A model generated the notes under the pieces. That model ran no database searches, was not told the DNA's origin, and was given only the letters and a program-made list of their open reading frames with translations. From NCBI GenBank assembly GCA_022266195.1, contig WHVY01000004.1, positions 7,271,501-7,335,500 on the forward strand: a DNA stretch of 64,000 bases, written 5' to 3'. Of this stretch, positions 47,944-60,200 are shown one piece after another. The position numbers and the translations under genes were made by a program. How positions within the stretch are numbered: the stretch's first letter is position 1; the number at the start of each line of letters is the position of its first letter. The stretch is from Tetranychus cinnabarinus (taxonomy: Eukaryota > Arthropoda > Arachnida > Trombidiformes > Tetranychidae).

Positions 47944-50699
47944 TTAATATCCACCACGATTATACCCGCCACGATTATGTCCACCACGATTATATTCACC
48001 ATGATTGTAGCCACCACGATTGTACTCGCTATGATTATAACCACCACGATTGTACCCACCGCGATTATATCCGCCACGATTGTATTCACCCTGATTATAA
48101 CCACCGCGACTATACTCGTTGTGATTATAACCTCCACGACTATACTCGTTAGGATTGTACCCTCCACGAGTATACTCATTATGGTTGTACCCTCCACGAT
48201 TATCACGATTATAACCACCTCCTTGGCCTCTATTATTGTGACCTCCTCGAGTGTAAACTCCTTGAAACCCTGCATGAGGTTGGGCATGATGTTGGATAAA
48301 TCTGTGACCGGATTGACCGAGAGAAGCGCGCTGAGGGAGATGAGACATTCCAATCATGGGTCTAAACTTGTAATCGGCACCTTCAGGTTTCAGTACTTTA
48401 GGGGGTGCTTTAGCACTTACTAATCTAACTGCTGGAAAAATATGATCTTCAGGATAAATTGGATCATAAAATTCAACACATCGAGCACTTTTGTGGAGAT
48501 GAGAATATTTAGCACTAAGACGTAATTCACCAAACATTCCATTAAATAAAGTTGGTGAAATTTCCAAGTGGTCAACTTTTTTACTGAAAAGTTCATCTAA
48601 ATAATTAAATGCATCTTCTTTGTGCCGTGAAACAAAAAATAAATGAGTTCCTAAAGAGTTTCGCTCTTTTTCAGAATCGCTTAGATTAGGATAAACATTT
48701 TCCAAAGCTAAATGAAGTCGTGATTCGTCGATGAAAGGCAACAGAGCGACACCTTGCCATTCTTGCATTTTACCATTTAGATCGATTCGGAAGTTTTCTG
48801 GGTAAAAATCAATTATGTCAGATTTTGGATCAGTCATCAATATTTTCCAAGAGTCGGGTAAATTACTAGAAGATGCAGCAGGGAAGACACTCATCAATTG
48901 TTCCAAAGGTTTGAATGGTTTAGATTTTCGATTGAATTTAACTTCAATCTTGTCAATACCGACAAAATCTGATGCGAAAGGTGCATAATGGAAGGGATAA
49001 AACCACTGCCAATCAGGACATCCTTGATAATAGTACAATAACACCCAACACAAGCCAATAACATATTCTCGGGAAATTATACGACTAATACCATCGGGTT
49101 TTGGTGCGTCAAATTTATGAAAGTAATATCGATCTTTCCAGCCTTCCATTCCAAGCATAATATCGTCATCAGGTTCATCATCAGACTCTTCATCTATTTC
49201 ATCGTACTTTCTTTTCCTAGGGTTAGGTCCGGTTTCCTTTGCACTTTCTTGTTTACTTTCTTCATTTTCTTGTTTCAACATGGAGCGAAAAGCTTTAAGA
49301 TTAGACATTGAGTCTACTTTACTTGTTCCGACTATGGCTTGAGGTGTTAACCAAGGAGATCCTGAAGTTGCTTCCTGGCGCATTTTTTCCATCTCTTTTG
49401 CTCGATTAAGTTCCTTATTTTTTTCTTTATTACGAGCACGGAATCTCGCATCATTATTCGCTCTACGAATAAAAATTTCGTCCTCTACCCTACCTAACTC
49501 TCTAAGAATTAGTTGGCACCTCTTCAAATTTACAATACCATCTTTGGTTAAATAAATATCTTTAGCAGGAAATTTTTCATTTATATCCTTGTAAATTTTT
49601 ATCAATCGGTCTATTGCTCCTTCTCGTATTTCCAAAGAGGGCAAGTGAGGTAGAAAATCATTACCGACAAAGAAACATAGAAACACAAAATCGTCAATAA
49701 AACGTTCGAGGTCTAGTTTGCCACTTTCTTGTTCAAGATATTCACGTAGCACATTTAGTCGAATAAATATGAAACCAGGCTCAGATACAACAATGGCCTC
49801 TTCCGTAGGGTCATTCGGTTTCCCCTCACATTCTTTCATTTCATGTCCATATTGACCACAAATATCACAAGGTCTAGGTTGATTTGGTATAAACTCTTCT
49901 CGTATAATGGTGAAGTTGAGTTCATGGGTTGCTAATCCTAACATAATAAGATCTGCGTCAGCTCCACATAAACAGTGCGATAGATTGGCATCGTAATTTT
50001 CTTTTGATCTTTGACGTCTAATATACTCCATGATTTTGTGTTCCCCTTCTCCTGGAGCTGATGCATCACTGAGAATAATCAACAGATCTTTGTGCCAAAG
50101 CTTATTTGACTCTGAATAATGAAAAAGAGTTAGCAAAAGGTGCAAAAAATTGAGCGCGCTCATTTAACAAATATCATACCTTCATCATTTTCAGCATGAT
50201 CAAGCTTTTTATTAATCCAAGCTTGAAGGGCATGACTTAAATTTATCATAAATTCAGTTCCAGGAGTAATTACATTAGAATCAAAGTGACTCTTCTTAGT
50301 TTCGTCTTCATCAAAAACGACTCCTTTTTCTTTCAATTCTTCACGAATACGAGTAACTTCTGATTTTTTCATTATTGACTCCTTAGCTGCTCTAAATCGT
50401 CTTGACCGTTGTTGATTCATCTTAGCTCTTGGAGCAACACCGTCAACAGCCATGTAAAGCAATTTCTGAGGCTTCAGTATTTTCATCAATTTATCAATGT
50501 ACTCAAAAATAGCTTCGAACATTTCTTCCTCATTTTCCGGAGCTTTTTTATACTCTGGATGAGTGCAAGGATGAATTATACCATTCATGTCTAGATATAA
50601 ATTATCAAATGTGTAATCCACCGGCACATTTGGATCCACTTCAACCACGATGGAGGGAAATTTTTTAGAAAGCCAGCGAAAGAATGCTGGTACACCCAT
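47944..50699 (-). CDS. XRN2: XRN2/Rat1 nuclear 5'-3' exoribonuclease, copy 2
   Basis: Exons 50699-50180 and 50111-47944 (minus strand) give an 895-residue protein identical to copy 1 in every frame I compared, including the catalytic motifs, the zinc knuckle and every unit of the unstable-looking YNRGG tail. Only 222 bp upstream of the start codon are shared with copy 1, and beyond that the two promoters differ. Either copy could be the original. Because the left flank of copy 1 contains the intact secreted gene, copy 1 lies in the ancestral 3' context. If real, the organism carries double dosage of a normally single-copy essential enzyme. Confidence 0.95.
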
Positions 50700-51539
50700 A
50701 GTTCAGTAGAAAGCTTGATTATTTTAGGTCCAAATAATGATACACTGGTTACTCGAGAATAGTAAAGTAAACAAACAACAATTAAACAAGGGATTGCTCA
50801 AAAAATCTTATGCTTTATCCAAAAGGATTCAATCCCAATGAGGCAACTTTATTCAATTAACTATAGTAACCGTGGTTATTCCCATCCGTTTATAGTTACA
50901 GTTTTTCACCGCCAAATTTAAAGCACAACATTTTTAAAGTTTCCAATTTTTCCTGCAATCATTTCATGTTGGCAAGCATATTGTTAGACTTGATTCAATT
51001 GCATCTAAATAAACACTCAATTTTCACAAAGAAAAAGCTAGACAATGAAAAGACTGGGGATTTTTTTAAGTTGCCTTACAAAAAAAGCGGCGACTTTCAT
51101 ACAAGAGACAAGTTACATAAACAGAACCAAAAACGACGGAAAAATAGAATCCGTTTAGAAGACAGAGATAAGGGATAATATATCACTGTTTTTACAGGAA
51201 AACTCAATTGAAATCTGATCCGGTTGTTGCTTTTAAAACACCAAGTCTTGCCATTGGATAAGATCATTGTATTTTCGCTCAATCGACCCTTAATTTCATC
51301 AATTGAAGCCTAGTAAATATTTGTCTGAGCGAAGCGAAGACTATAAGGTGAAATCAGAAATTTTTCTGACGCGATAACTCAATTTTTATAATCAAGATTT
51401 TCTCAAAATCTTGAATTTAGACTTATAGCCTGCCGCGGCTTTGCTGTATAGTTTTTGGTCAACATTGGCCCACTCCCAAATTTTCATAAATTTTTCTCCC
51501 GATAGATGGCAGCACATTTCAGTGCACTGATTGATTAAA

Positions 51540-52102
51540 TCAACTGGATCGGCTTTTTTACCACTTTTTTCACCGTTTTTTCACTGTATTGTCTCCCATA
51601 TTGTCCACCGCCAAATCTAACCCATCCACCACATCTACAAAATCAAACATCATCACTTTAAAGAGAATTTTCGTAACAAAATTGTCCACTTTCATCCAGT
51701 AGATTTTCAAACACTTTTTTATAAGATTATTCATCCATAAATCCTACCGAGTTTTTGACCACTTTTGAGATATGATGGCGATTGGAAGTAGATGTGTCAG
51801 ATTAGTAATGTAAAAGTAGATGTAAAAGTGGTCAACAGTTTGGTGCATCTTATGAAAAATTGTTTGAAAATGTGTTGGATTAAAGTGTTGGACAACTTGG
51901 TGGGCAATTTTGTTGAGAAAAGTCTCTTGCAAAAGTGATGATGTTTGATTTCGTGGATGTGGTTGCGGTTTAGAATGGGTGGTGGACAATATGGTGAAAT
52001 AACGATAACTTAGTGCTGGAAAATCTACTTTTACAATGATGAGAAAAAGTGTTAAAAAAAGTGAAGTATGTAGTGTAAAAAAGCCAGTCCCAATTGATCC
52101 TG
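51540..52102. mobile_element. Large fold-back (imperfect inverted repeat) element
   Basis: The left arm, about 51540-51770, and the right arm, about 51825-52102, are reverse complements with scattered mismatches. Matching pieces include AAAAAAGCC near both outer ends, GTGATGATGTTTGATTT, GTGGACAATATGG, GTTTGAAAATG, and AAAAGTGGTCAA next to a centre at about 51795. There is no coding capacity. It fits a fold-back or MITE-like DNA transposon remnant. Confidence 0.75.
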
Positions 52103-52178
52103 TTAGCCCCTAGACCTGCTAGGCCGACTCCGGCTGTAGTTGAACATGAGGAGTTAGCACTCAATCAATATCGAAAAT

Positions 52179-52442
52179 TCATTGGCAGCTATCTGTACAT
52201 TCGACCTTCTTAAAGACCAAATAATTGAATTCTGTGCACTTTTCGATTTTGGCATCGTTTATATCCAGAAAAATTTGTATGTTTTTACGAGTCTTTGTTT
52301 TTAGATGCATCCAAATGCCGCTATCGAAAAGCGGACAGCTGATTTCGTTGTATCGGTCTTTGAGAAGGTCAAATCTACCGCTAGCTACCCATGAATTGTC
52401 AATGAACAGTTCGTGAACTTTCCCTTTTAGTCTATTTTTCAA
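52179..52442 (-). pseudogene. Unassigned coding-like fragment
   Basis: An 87-codon open frame beginning at a TTG, without an ATG and bounded upstream by a stop. Composition is protein-like (for example SGIWMHLKTKTRKNIQIFL) and less AT-rich than its surroundings. Sitting among transposon remnants, it may be a piece of a mobile-element protein, but no family is recognised. Confidence 0.25.
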
Positions 52443-52769
52443 ATCTTTAATTTTTTACTATCGTGCATATTGATCAAACTACAGTTACCATCGAGATAAT
52501 GCCCTCTTTTTTCAATGATCCCTATTAAGATTTTATTTCGTCTTTTGAATTTCGTCAAATTTAGATTCGATTTCTTTGATGAAAATTGACATAATTCAAT
52601 TTTATTTCGTGAAATATTAATCGAAAAACTCGTGAAATCAACTTAAAGCAACATTTAAGGTTAAATTTGATCTATTGAGGAGGATTGAAAATTATGAATT
52701 ACGCTGCCCAAAGAAGAGTGAAAATAAGCTATCTACAGTACGGTGCATTATCTCAATCGTGACTGTATA

Positions 52770-52914
52770 CAGGGTGTAGCGAAAGTTCGTGTAGGAGGCA
52801 AAAACACATTTCCCCCTGCGTATAAACCAAAATGGGTTTCTTTTAAAAATTCATTTTGTCGATGTTTTGTCAATTTTGATCCCTCCCACCTACACGAACT
52901 TTCGCTACACCCGG
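52770..52914. mobile_element. Mariner-type MITE, 145 bp
   Basis: The terminal inverted repeats begin CAGGGTGTAGCGAAAGTTCG on the left and match ...CGAACTTTCGCTACACCCGG on the right, about 28 bp with one or two mismatches. They are flanked on both sides by TA (52768-52769 and 52915-52916), the target duplication of Tc1/mariner elements. There is no coding sequence inside. Confidence 0.88.
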
Positions 52915-53644
52915 TACACACGCTCAGACTTCACTGTTTTGCAGTAGATCTAGTTAGCTTTATTTTTAATGTAAGTTGTTGAGCTATCAGTTGAAATGGA
53001 TATCGATGTGACCCTAGCTTTTCAACTGACATCATCTCAATTGTTGGTCTAAAAACAATACATTCTGCTACATGGAAAAAAATCCATTTCTTTAAAAAAT
53101 TTCAATGCTTCTGAATGACATATTGTATGAGATTGAAATGGTCAAACTTTCATGGTTACCAATTAACCTGATTCAATAAAATTTAACGAAACACTGGCGT
53201 GATTGTTTATTGGTGCTAATTTTAGACAATTTTTGAGGACAAATTATTGATGGAAGCAAAAATTATCCAAATAAATATTATCAATATCTTACAGAAACCA
53301 CTTGAATTTACAACCATTTAAAGGAGTTGAACTAACAATATGTGAGTGGTTATAAATTCAATAAAAGAGAGTCAAAGTCAGGTTCTTGAATGTTTAATTA
53401 TTAATAATAAGGTTTAAATGTTAAAAAAAGGATTCATTTTTTACTTCAAGTTGTGCTCTTGAATAATAAGTCAACATGAAAGTAATGCCCCACATTGAAG
53501 GCAACATGACAACTTACATAATCAAATAATGGATCATAGTTGAATTAATATTTACGCACTTTAGAAAGCAAGCCATTAATTGGTGAATTTAATGTTTTTT
53601 TCACGTAAAATAATTTCTCATTAAATAATCTTGGTAAATTCATT

Positions 53645-53708
53645 AGATGGCGACTCTAGCGTAACCTTTTATTAAAGGTAAATAAGATTCAAGTTGAAGC
53701 CGCCATCT
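53645..53708. repeat. Small hairpin with AGATGGCG ends
   Basis: The ends AGATGGCG and CGCCATCT are exact inverted repeats, and an inner ACCTTT/AAAGGT pair lies at about 53662-53679. The right half (TTCAAGTTGAAGCCGCCATCT, with an 8-base stem end) resembles 46734-46789 with about 35 bp missing. Confidence 0.6.
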
Positions 53709-54234
53709 CTTGATAAGAAAAGGCTAAGCATATGTAATGTAACTCAACTATTTCTTAATTAATAAGTGTAGCAACTAGTCGGAATTGAGTCCAATCCTGT
53801 ATCAGTTTTTATCCACCCGATTTGCTAATGAAAAGAGGAAAAGAGAGAGAGAATGAAAGAGATCTGAGAAAATTCTGATGGGGAAAAAAGTTAATTTATA
53901 AAAGGCTGACCCCCGTCAAGTTATGAGAGTTTCCAGTTATGAGAAGGACTGACTGTACTGGTCTGACTAGTAGACGGCTCTCATTTTCACTGCAATTTTT
54001 TTTGTTGCAACGTCTCAATTTGAGAGAGGATCTTATTTTTGGATGGTTTCACTCAACTTCTTCATTGATATCATCTCAGTCTAACTAAATATGTGTGTCC
54101 TCTAATTTGTCAATAATTGTTACCTCACTTTCGGCTGGTTATACTGTGCTTTTAACTCTTATTGCTGGATCTGTGATTTATTCTGATCCCTTTTTTGGTG
54201 ATCAGAACCTGTGTTTGTGCATCTTTTCACAACA

Positions 54235-57200
54235 ATGGAAACCATACCTTTTGACATCTCCACTCTGTTGGGGGAACCCCAAGTTTACACTGTGGATGAT
54301 GATAATCTTGAGGAAATTCAACGAAATCATAACCTAGGTGAAAATGGGGTTGAAGATATGGTTGATCTAGTAGATCTGAACGAATCAGCATTACTATGGA
54401 ATCTCAAAATTAGGTATCAAAAACAATTGATTTATGTAAGTTTAATTTATTTCAAAAATTTCTTTGCCGACTTGGCGTTATGACGGTCATTGATTCCTAT
54501 TGGTCAACTAAACAATTTTCTATTGTTATTTCTTCTTTAACATGTCGCTATTGTCAAATTTTGATATTGTGCATATAAACATGGAACGATAGACCTATGT
54601 TGGAAGTATTTTAATCGCTGTTAATCCTTATAAAATGTTTGATATTTATGGACTTGATTTGGTTAAAAAGTATGAAGGAAAAATACTTGGAACCCTTCCA
54701 CCGTATGTATTGATTATTGAACAACATTTTTTCTCTTTATTGATTTTAATCATATAACTAGATAATTAGAACTAAACCAACTTTTAAACTCGATTAATCT
54801 GGTAAAATATTTGTTTGTTTTACTTTTTCTTCTTTACCTATTACTAGACATTTATTTGCAATTGCTGGTTCAGCTTATTCCAAAATGATTAAAGATAAAG
54901 AGGATCAAGTCATCGTTATTTGGTAAGTACTATTGCATGCCCCTAAACATTGAACCTTTCATTAATCTCTTGTTCCTATTTAATTGATATTTTAGTGGTG
55001 AAAGTGGAGCAGGTAAAACAGAAACCTCAAAATTAATAATGCAATATTTAGCCGCTGTCAATAAATCAGCAAGTAATATTGTGACAGAACAAATTCTTGA
55101 AGCCAATCCATTACTCGAATCATTTGGTAATGCTAAAACTGTCAAAAACAACAATTCAAGTCGTTTTGGCAAATACTCCGAAATATACTTTAAAGATGGT
55201 CTCATCACTGGAGCCAAATCAACTGAATATTTGCTTGAAAAATCACGAATTGTTACACAAGCTTCAGATGAACGAAATTATCATGTTTTCTATGAACTTT
55301 TGTCTGGATTAACTGACCAAGAAAAGGAAAAATATGGTCTACAAACAAGTGACAAATACTTTTACCTTAACCAAGGGTCTTCCTCTGAGATAGAAGGTAA
55401 AAATGATGGACAAGATTTTCGCTTTCTTTTAGCTGCTATGCAAGTCCTTGGATTCACAAACGAAGAGCAAGATACAATATTTCGTATTTTGGCCTCTGTT
55501 TTACACTTGGGTAACATTTATTTCCACCGAAAACAACTTAAACATGGTCAAGAGGGTGTTGAAATTGGAAGTGATTCAGAAGTTCGTTGGACATCTCATC
55601 TTCTTCAGCTACCCATGGAGGGTATTTTACGAGCTCTTACCGTTCGAACAACTGAAGCACGAAATGAGCGAATGATGACTCCACTCAATATTGACCAAGC
55701 CTTGGATGCTCGTGATGCCATGGCTAAAGCACTCTACTCTTGTTTATTTTCATGGTTAGTTCAACGGATTAATTCAATGGTATACAAGGGATACAAAAGA
55801 CGAACCCTAGCCTTACTTGACATCTTTGGGTTTGAAAATTTCAAAGAAAACTCTTTTGAACAACTTTGCATCAACTATGCTAATGAAACGTTACAATCAT
55901 ATTTCACCAAATATGTCTTCAAATTGGAACAACAAGAGTATGCGAAAGAAAAGATCGATTGGATTCCATTAAGTTATCCTGACAATCAATCCGTCATCAA
56001 TTTGATTTCAAAAAAACCAATCGGAATTCTTCCTCTACTGGATGATGAATCCAATTTTCCTAAAGCATCCGACAACTCGTTCCTTGAAAAATGCCATTAC
56101 AATCATGCTCTCAATGATTTGTACAGTCGACCCAGATTATCCTCAATGGAATTTGGAATTAAACATTTTGCCGATCAAGTTTGGTACAATGTGGAAGGTT
56201 TCCTAGATAAAAATCGAGACACATTGAGACATGATGTTATTGAACTAATGATTAACAGCAAGATGTCAATGATTTCCAAGATGTTCCAAGAGCTTCGCAA
56301 TTCCAATGAATCTGTTAAAACTTACAATCGCTCAGACGGAAGGTTTGTTACAATGAAACCAAGAGCACCAACAGTGTCAGCTCGATTCCAAGATTCCCTC
56401 AACTCACTGGTTGATTCAATGTCCAAATGTAATCCATGGTTTGTTCGGTGTATTAAACCAAACAATGAAAAGGCCACCATGAAGTTTGACATTCCAGTTG
56501 TCTTGGAGCAACTTCGTTACTCGGGAATGTTGGTAACAATTAAAATACGTAAATTGGGTTTCCCTGTGCGAATCAAATTTGCCAACTTTGTTTCCAGGTA
56601 AAATTTAAATCCAATCATCGACTCCAAATAAATCCAAAGCCCTTTGACCTCTCTCCTCCATAACCTTTCCCTTTCTTTCTTCATGTTCCTCTTGATTTAA
56701 TTTCTTTGTCTACCTGTCCATAGTAACTCGTATTCATTTCCTCATTCTTTCACTTTCACCCTTTCTTTCGCACACCTCACTGATTTAACAATCAATATAT
56801 GCTTATGATCAAGACAGCGTTTAGTAAGGCGTGAAATGACGATGATGAAAGAGAAAAAAAAGAGAAACAAAAAATAAAAGAGAAAATAGAAAATTTTCTT
56901 CAGAATGAGAACAAAAAAAAAATAGTATTTCAAAGATGAGCATTTCTTGCGTTCACAAATATTGTCTCACCTCAATGAAACCTCTAAATACTATACAACT
57001 CTTGAATTCTTAACATTTACCTTTATCTCACAAATCTTGTTGCCCTGTAAGTAATACACAAAAAAAGGATGTTTCTCATCTTTCACCATCGTCATCAATT
57101 TCTTGTCTTTCATTATCATCATCTCTTGTCATTCTCATCACTTGTCCATTACAATACCAACTTTGATGGTCAATTTGAAAGGGACAAATATTCAAGTATA

Positions 57201-60200
57201 TTTAAACCTTTCAAGCTGATTCCCTGACAGTGTGTTGACTTGCTAAATGCATCCTATTATTATCATTATCAATGAGCTTATTCCTGAGAATAATGTCAAC
57301 ATCTACTTTTTTTCAGAGTAATTACCTTAAATGACATTACACATATTCACACTCGTATAAACCTAATTCAGTTCATGATAGTCTCATACTGACAAGATTA
57401 ATATTGTCTCTATTTGTAATATTTATTGTTGGTTGTATTCAAAGCAAACACAAAAAAACATTCTTTTCCCACAAAGTGAAATTTTATTTTGATATTAACT
57501 TTGAAATTAAATTTCAATTAACAGCTGACCATGTTAGTCAAAGGATTGCTTTCTTCTGATTTAATTCAATTATTGTTGATGATTATGGAGTTAAATAGCT
57601 ATCATCTCTTTATTTTCATCTACGTATAAGTGTATGAAACAGGAACCGAGAACCACCAGGAACTAACTCTTACCTGATCTTCCGTTTGAGTTTAGGGTCT
57701 GTATTAAGAAGAACCGGAATTCTCACCTCATCGAGTCAGCAAAATTCCTGAGTTCAGAGTAAACTGAAAAACCGGTATAATGATGAAAAATAACAAATAT
57801 CACTCTCCCTCTTCATCATCATTCTCATCATTTTTGCATCAAGATATTTTTTGCCGACCTTCTTGATAACGACTAAATATAAATTGATATTTTTTTGTCA
57901 AAATTTACAATTACATGTTTCATATTATTACATCCAATTAACAATCAATTCCATTCAGTCCATTCAAACCTAATTCCTGAATAATCCATTATTTATATTA
58001 TTTAAATTGAGTCTTTCAAGTTATTTGTTTTTTTCTTACCTTTGCTTTGTCATTTCAATGTTCATACTTTATTCATGTTTTCAGGTTAATCCTTTTTTTT
58101 CTTGTTGATTCTCTTGATTTGCATTCGTTTCCCATCCCAACTTGAAATTTACAGCTAAAAAGATTAACCATTTGATCATTTGTTAATCTCGTATCAATTG
58201 GGAAGGAAATCATGTCCAGGTTGATTAAAGGTTGTTGATTCAGTTACCTTTTTCCCCTTTTTTTACAGTATTGACAATTATGCTTTCAATTTTAATGTCA
58301 TCAACTATTAACTCCAAGTAAGGTTAATGGTAACATTATCAACGCCATTTTGTTGATTATTTTATTTCTTTCTCTTTCATTTTCATTGCTGAAGGCTTAA
58401 TTGTTGAGTCAAAAGTCAATATTACGGCCATTATGATGGTAAAATATTTATTTAATAGTAACAATCAGCTAAATTACAACCTTAACCATCTAATAATATT
58501 TAAGTCTTGATTGTGCAAACAATGAAAGGTTAACTTTAAAATATAATATTTGGTTCTGGTTAGTTGATTTGGTCAATATTTTGAGTTGAGTAAAAAAACT
58601 CAACAACAAATAACATCACTATTAGAAACAATTCAATTGTAATCGACTTGATTAACCATTACAATTGATCTCAACAAACCTAATAGCAGAACATTTAACC
58701 TTAACACTGTTTACAAGTGTCAATCATTATAAACAAGAATTATTTAAATAGCAAAAAAGTGAATATGAAATCAAGTATTGATTGAGTTAACTGTCTAATT
58801 ACAATTTGATCATAACTAATCAATGTTTATGTCTTTACTGTTTAATCCAATCAACCCAATCTGGTTAAAAAACCAAAAATAGCAGGTAAACATTTTTATC
58901 AATTGCAAGTTAACCCAAAACCCGTTAGACCAGATAACCGGCCTTTCTTAAATTGAATGCTCACAATCAACTTATTGATCAACCTTTTATTATTTCATTT
59001 GTTATCATTTGATAAAACCAAAGTATCATAATTACACAATTAATTCTGGTATAAAATGTTAAAATGATGAAGGTAAATTATTCTTAAACAAACTAAATGA
59101 AAAGGGCAATTGATAGTCAACAATATTATCTAGGAAAATAAAAGCTGAAAAAATAACATTATTTTTGAGTTACATAGTGATTGTTTTATTTTTATTGTTA
59201 TTAACATTATTAAAATGATTACATGATATAAGCTGATATATCATGTCGTCTATTCAGAGAGAAAGGTAAACTGAAAAGTGAATTGAAGGCATCTTTTCAG
59301 CATCACAAGATGTCTCGTTGAGGTTAAATTGAAGTTGTAAAGTTTAAAAGACTGTATTTAGTTAAAGGCGATAAAATACAAAATCATCATTTAAGACGAT
59401 GAAGAAGAAGAAGAAGATAAAATTCATGAAACGGTCATTCATAGCCGTAGGTCATTTATATTGCTCTCAAACTATTGCTCTGCTTGTTGATTAAAAATGA
59501 TGATGATGATAGCGATGCTGTTAATAATAATTTCTGATTTTCTGTTTCTATCAATCATTGCCATTAGCTAATGAACGTTCTCCTTTTTTCTTCACTCATT
59601 TAATTTCTTAAGCCTGTTAACAATCTTATCATCTCTCTCTCTCTTTCTCCTTCTCATCTTCTTTATCTTTCTATTTCTCTGTCTCTCACAATCTTCTCTT
59701 TCGCTCTCTCGTCATCTCTCAATTTCACCGCGTTAATTGATACCAAACATAAACAAAATCAGATTTTCCCTTTTTTTCGCAAACGTTATGTACATTTTTG
59801 ATACACTATTAGCCATTAATTGTTCCCACGTTTTTAATTCCTTTTATTATCATCACTTGTAACCCATTGGTCTAATCTTTTCACCTTTTAATCCTCATCC
59901 AGGTATCGATGTTTAATCACCAAATACAATCTTCCAACAAATCACTCAACCAAAGAAATATGTAAAATCATTTTGGATAACCTACCATTCAGTAAAGATC
60001 AATATGTTCTTGCTTCAACTAAGGTAATGTTGATAATGTTACTAATGTCTATTGATGTCTAATAAAACTCTTGTTTTATTTTCTCCAGGTATTCATGAAA
60101 GAAAGCCTTGAAGTAAACTTGGAAAAGGAGCGAATCAACTTATTACGATCATCTGTTATTACCATTCAACGTTACATTCGAGCTTACATTGCTCGTAAAA

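Larger units (their letters stand above)
47623..50921 (+). repeat. Segmental duplication, copy 2 (3.3 kb)
   Basis: Matches 41917-45215. Left junction: the block begins with ATTCACTAG, and the flank itself ends with CACTAG. Right junction: the two copies part after CAAATTTAA. The sequence after this copy (50922 onward) is unrelated to that after copy 1. Confidence 0.97.
50922..54234. other. Gene-poor region with mobile-element remnants
   Basis: No complete gene is seen. It contains a hairpin at about 51404-51424 (arms CAAGATTTT/AAAATCTTG), a large fold-back element, an 87-codon minus-strand frame (52179-52442) with protein-like composition but no ATG and no recognised family, a MITE, and an AGATGGCG hairpin. 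A 70-codon plus frame at 50966-51178 has an ATG but no other support. The region from about 53930 to 54234 probably holds the myosin promoter and 5' UTR, with a possible acceptor (GATCAG) at about 54205. Confidence 0.5.

Noticed and set aside
50966..51178. 70-codon plus frame with ATG, Lys/Arg-rich
   Set aside because: No motif, no promoter or poly(A) signal, and surrounded by repeat remnants.
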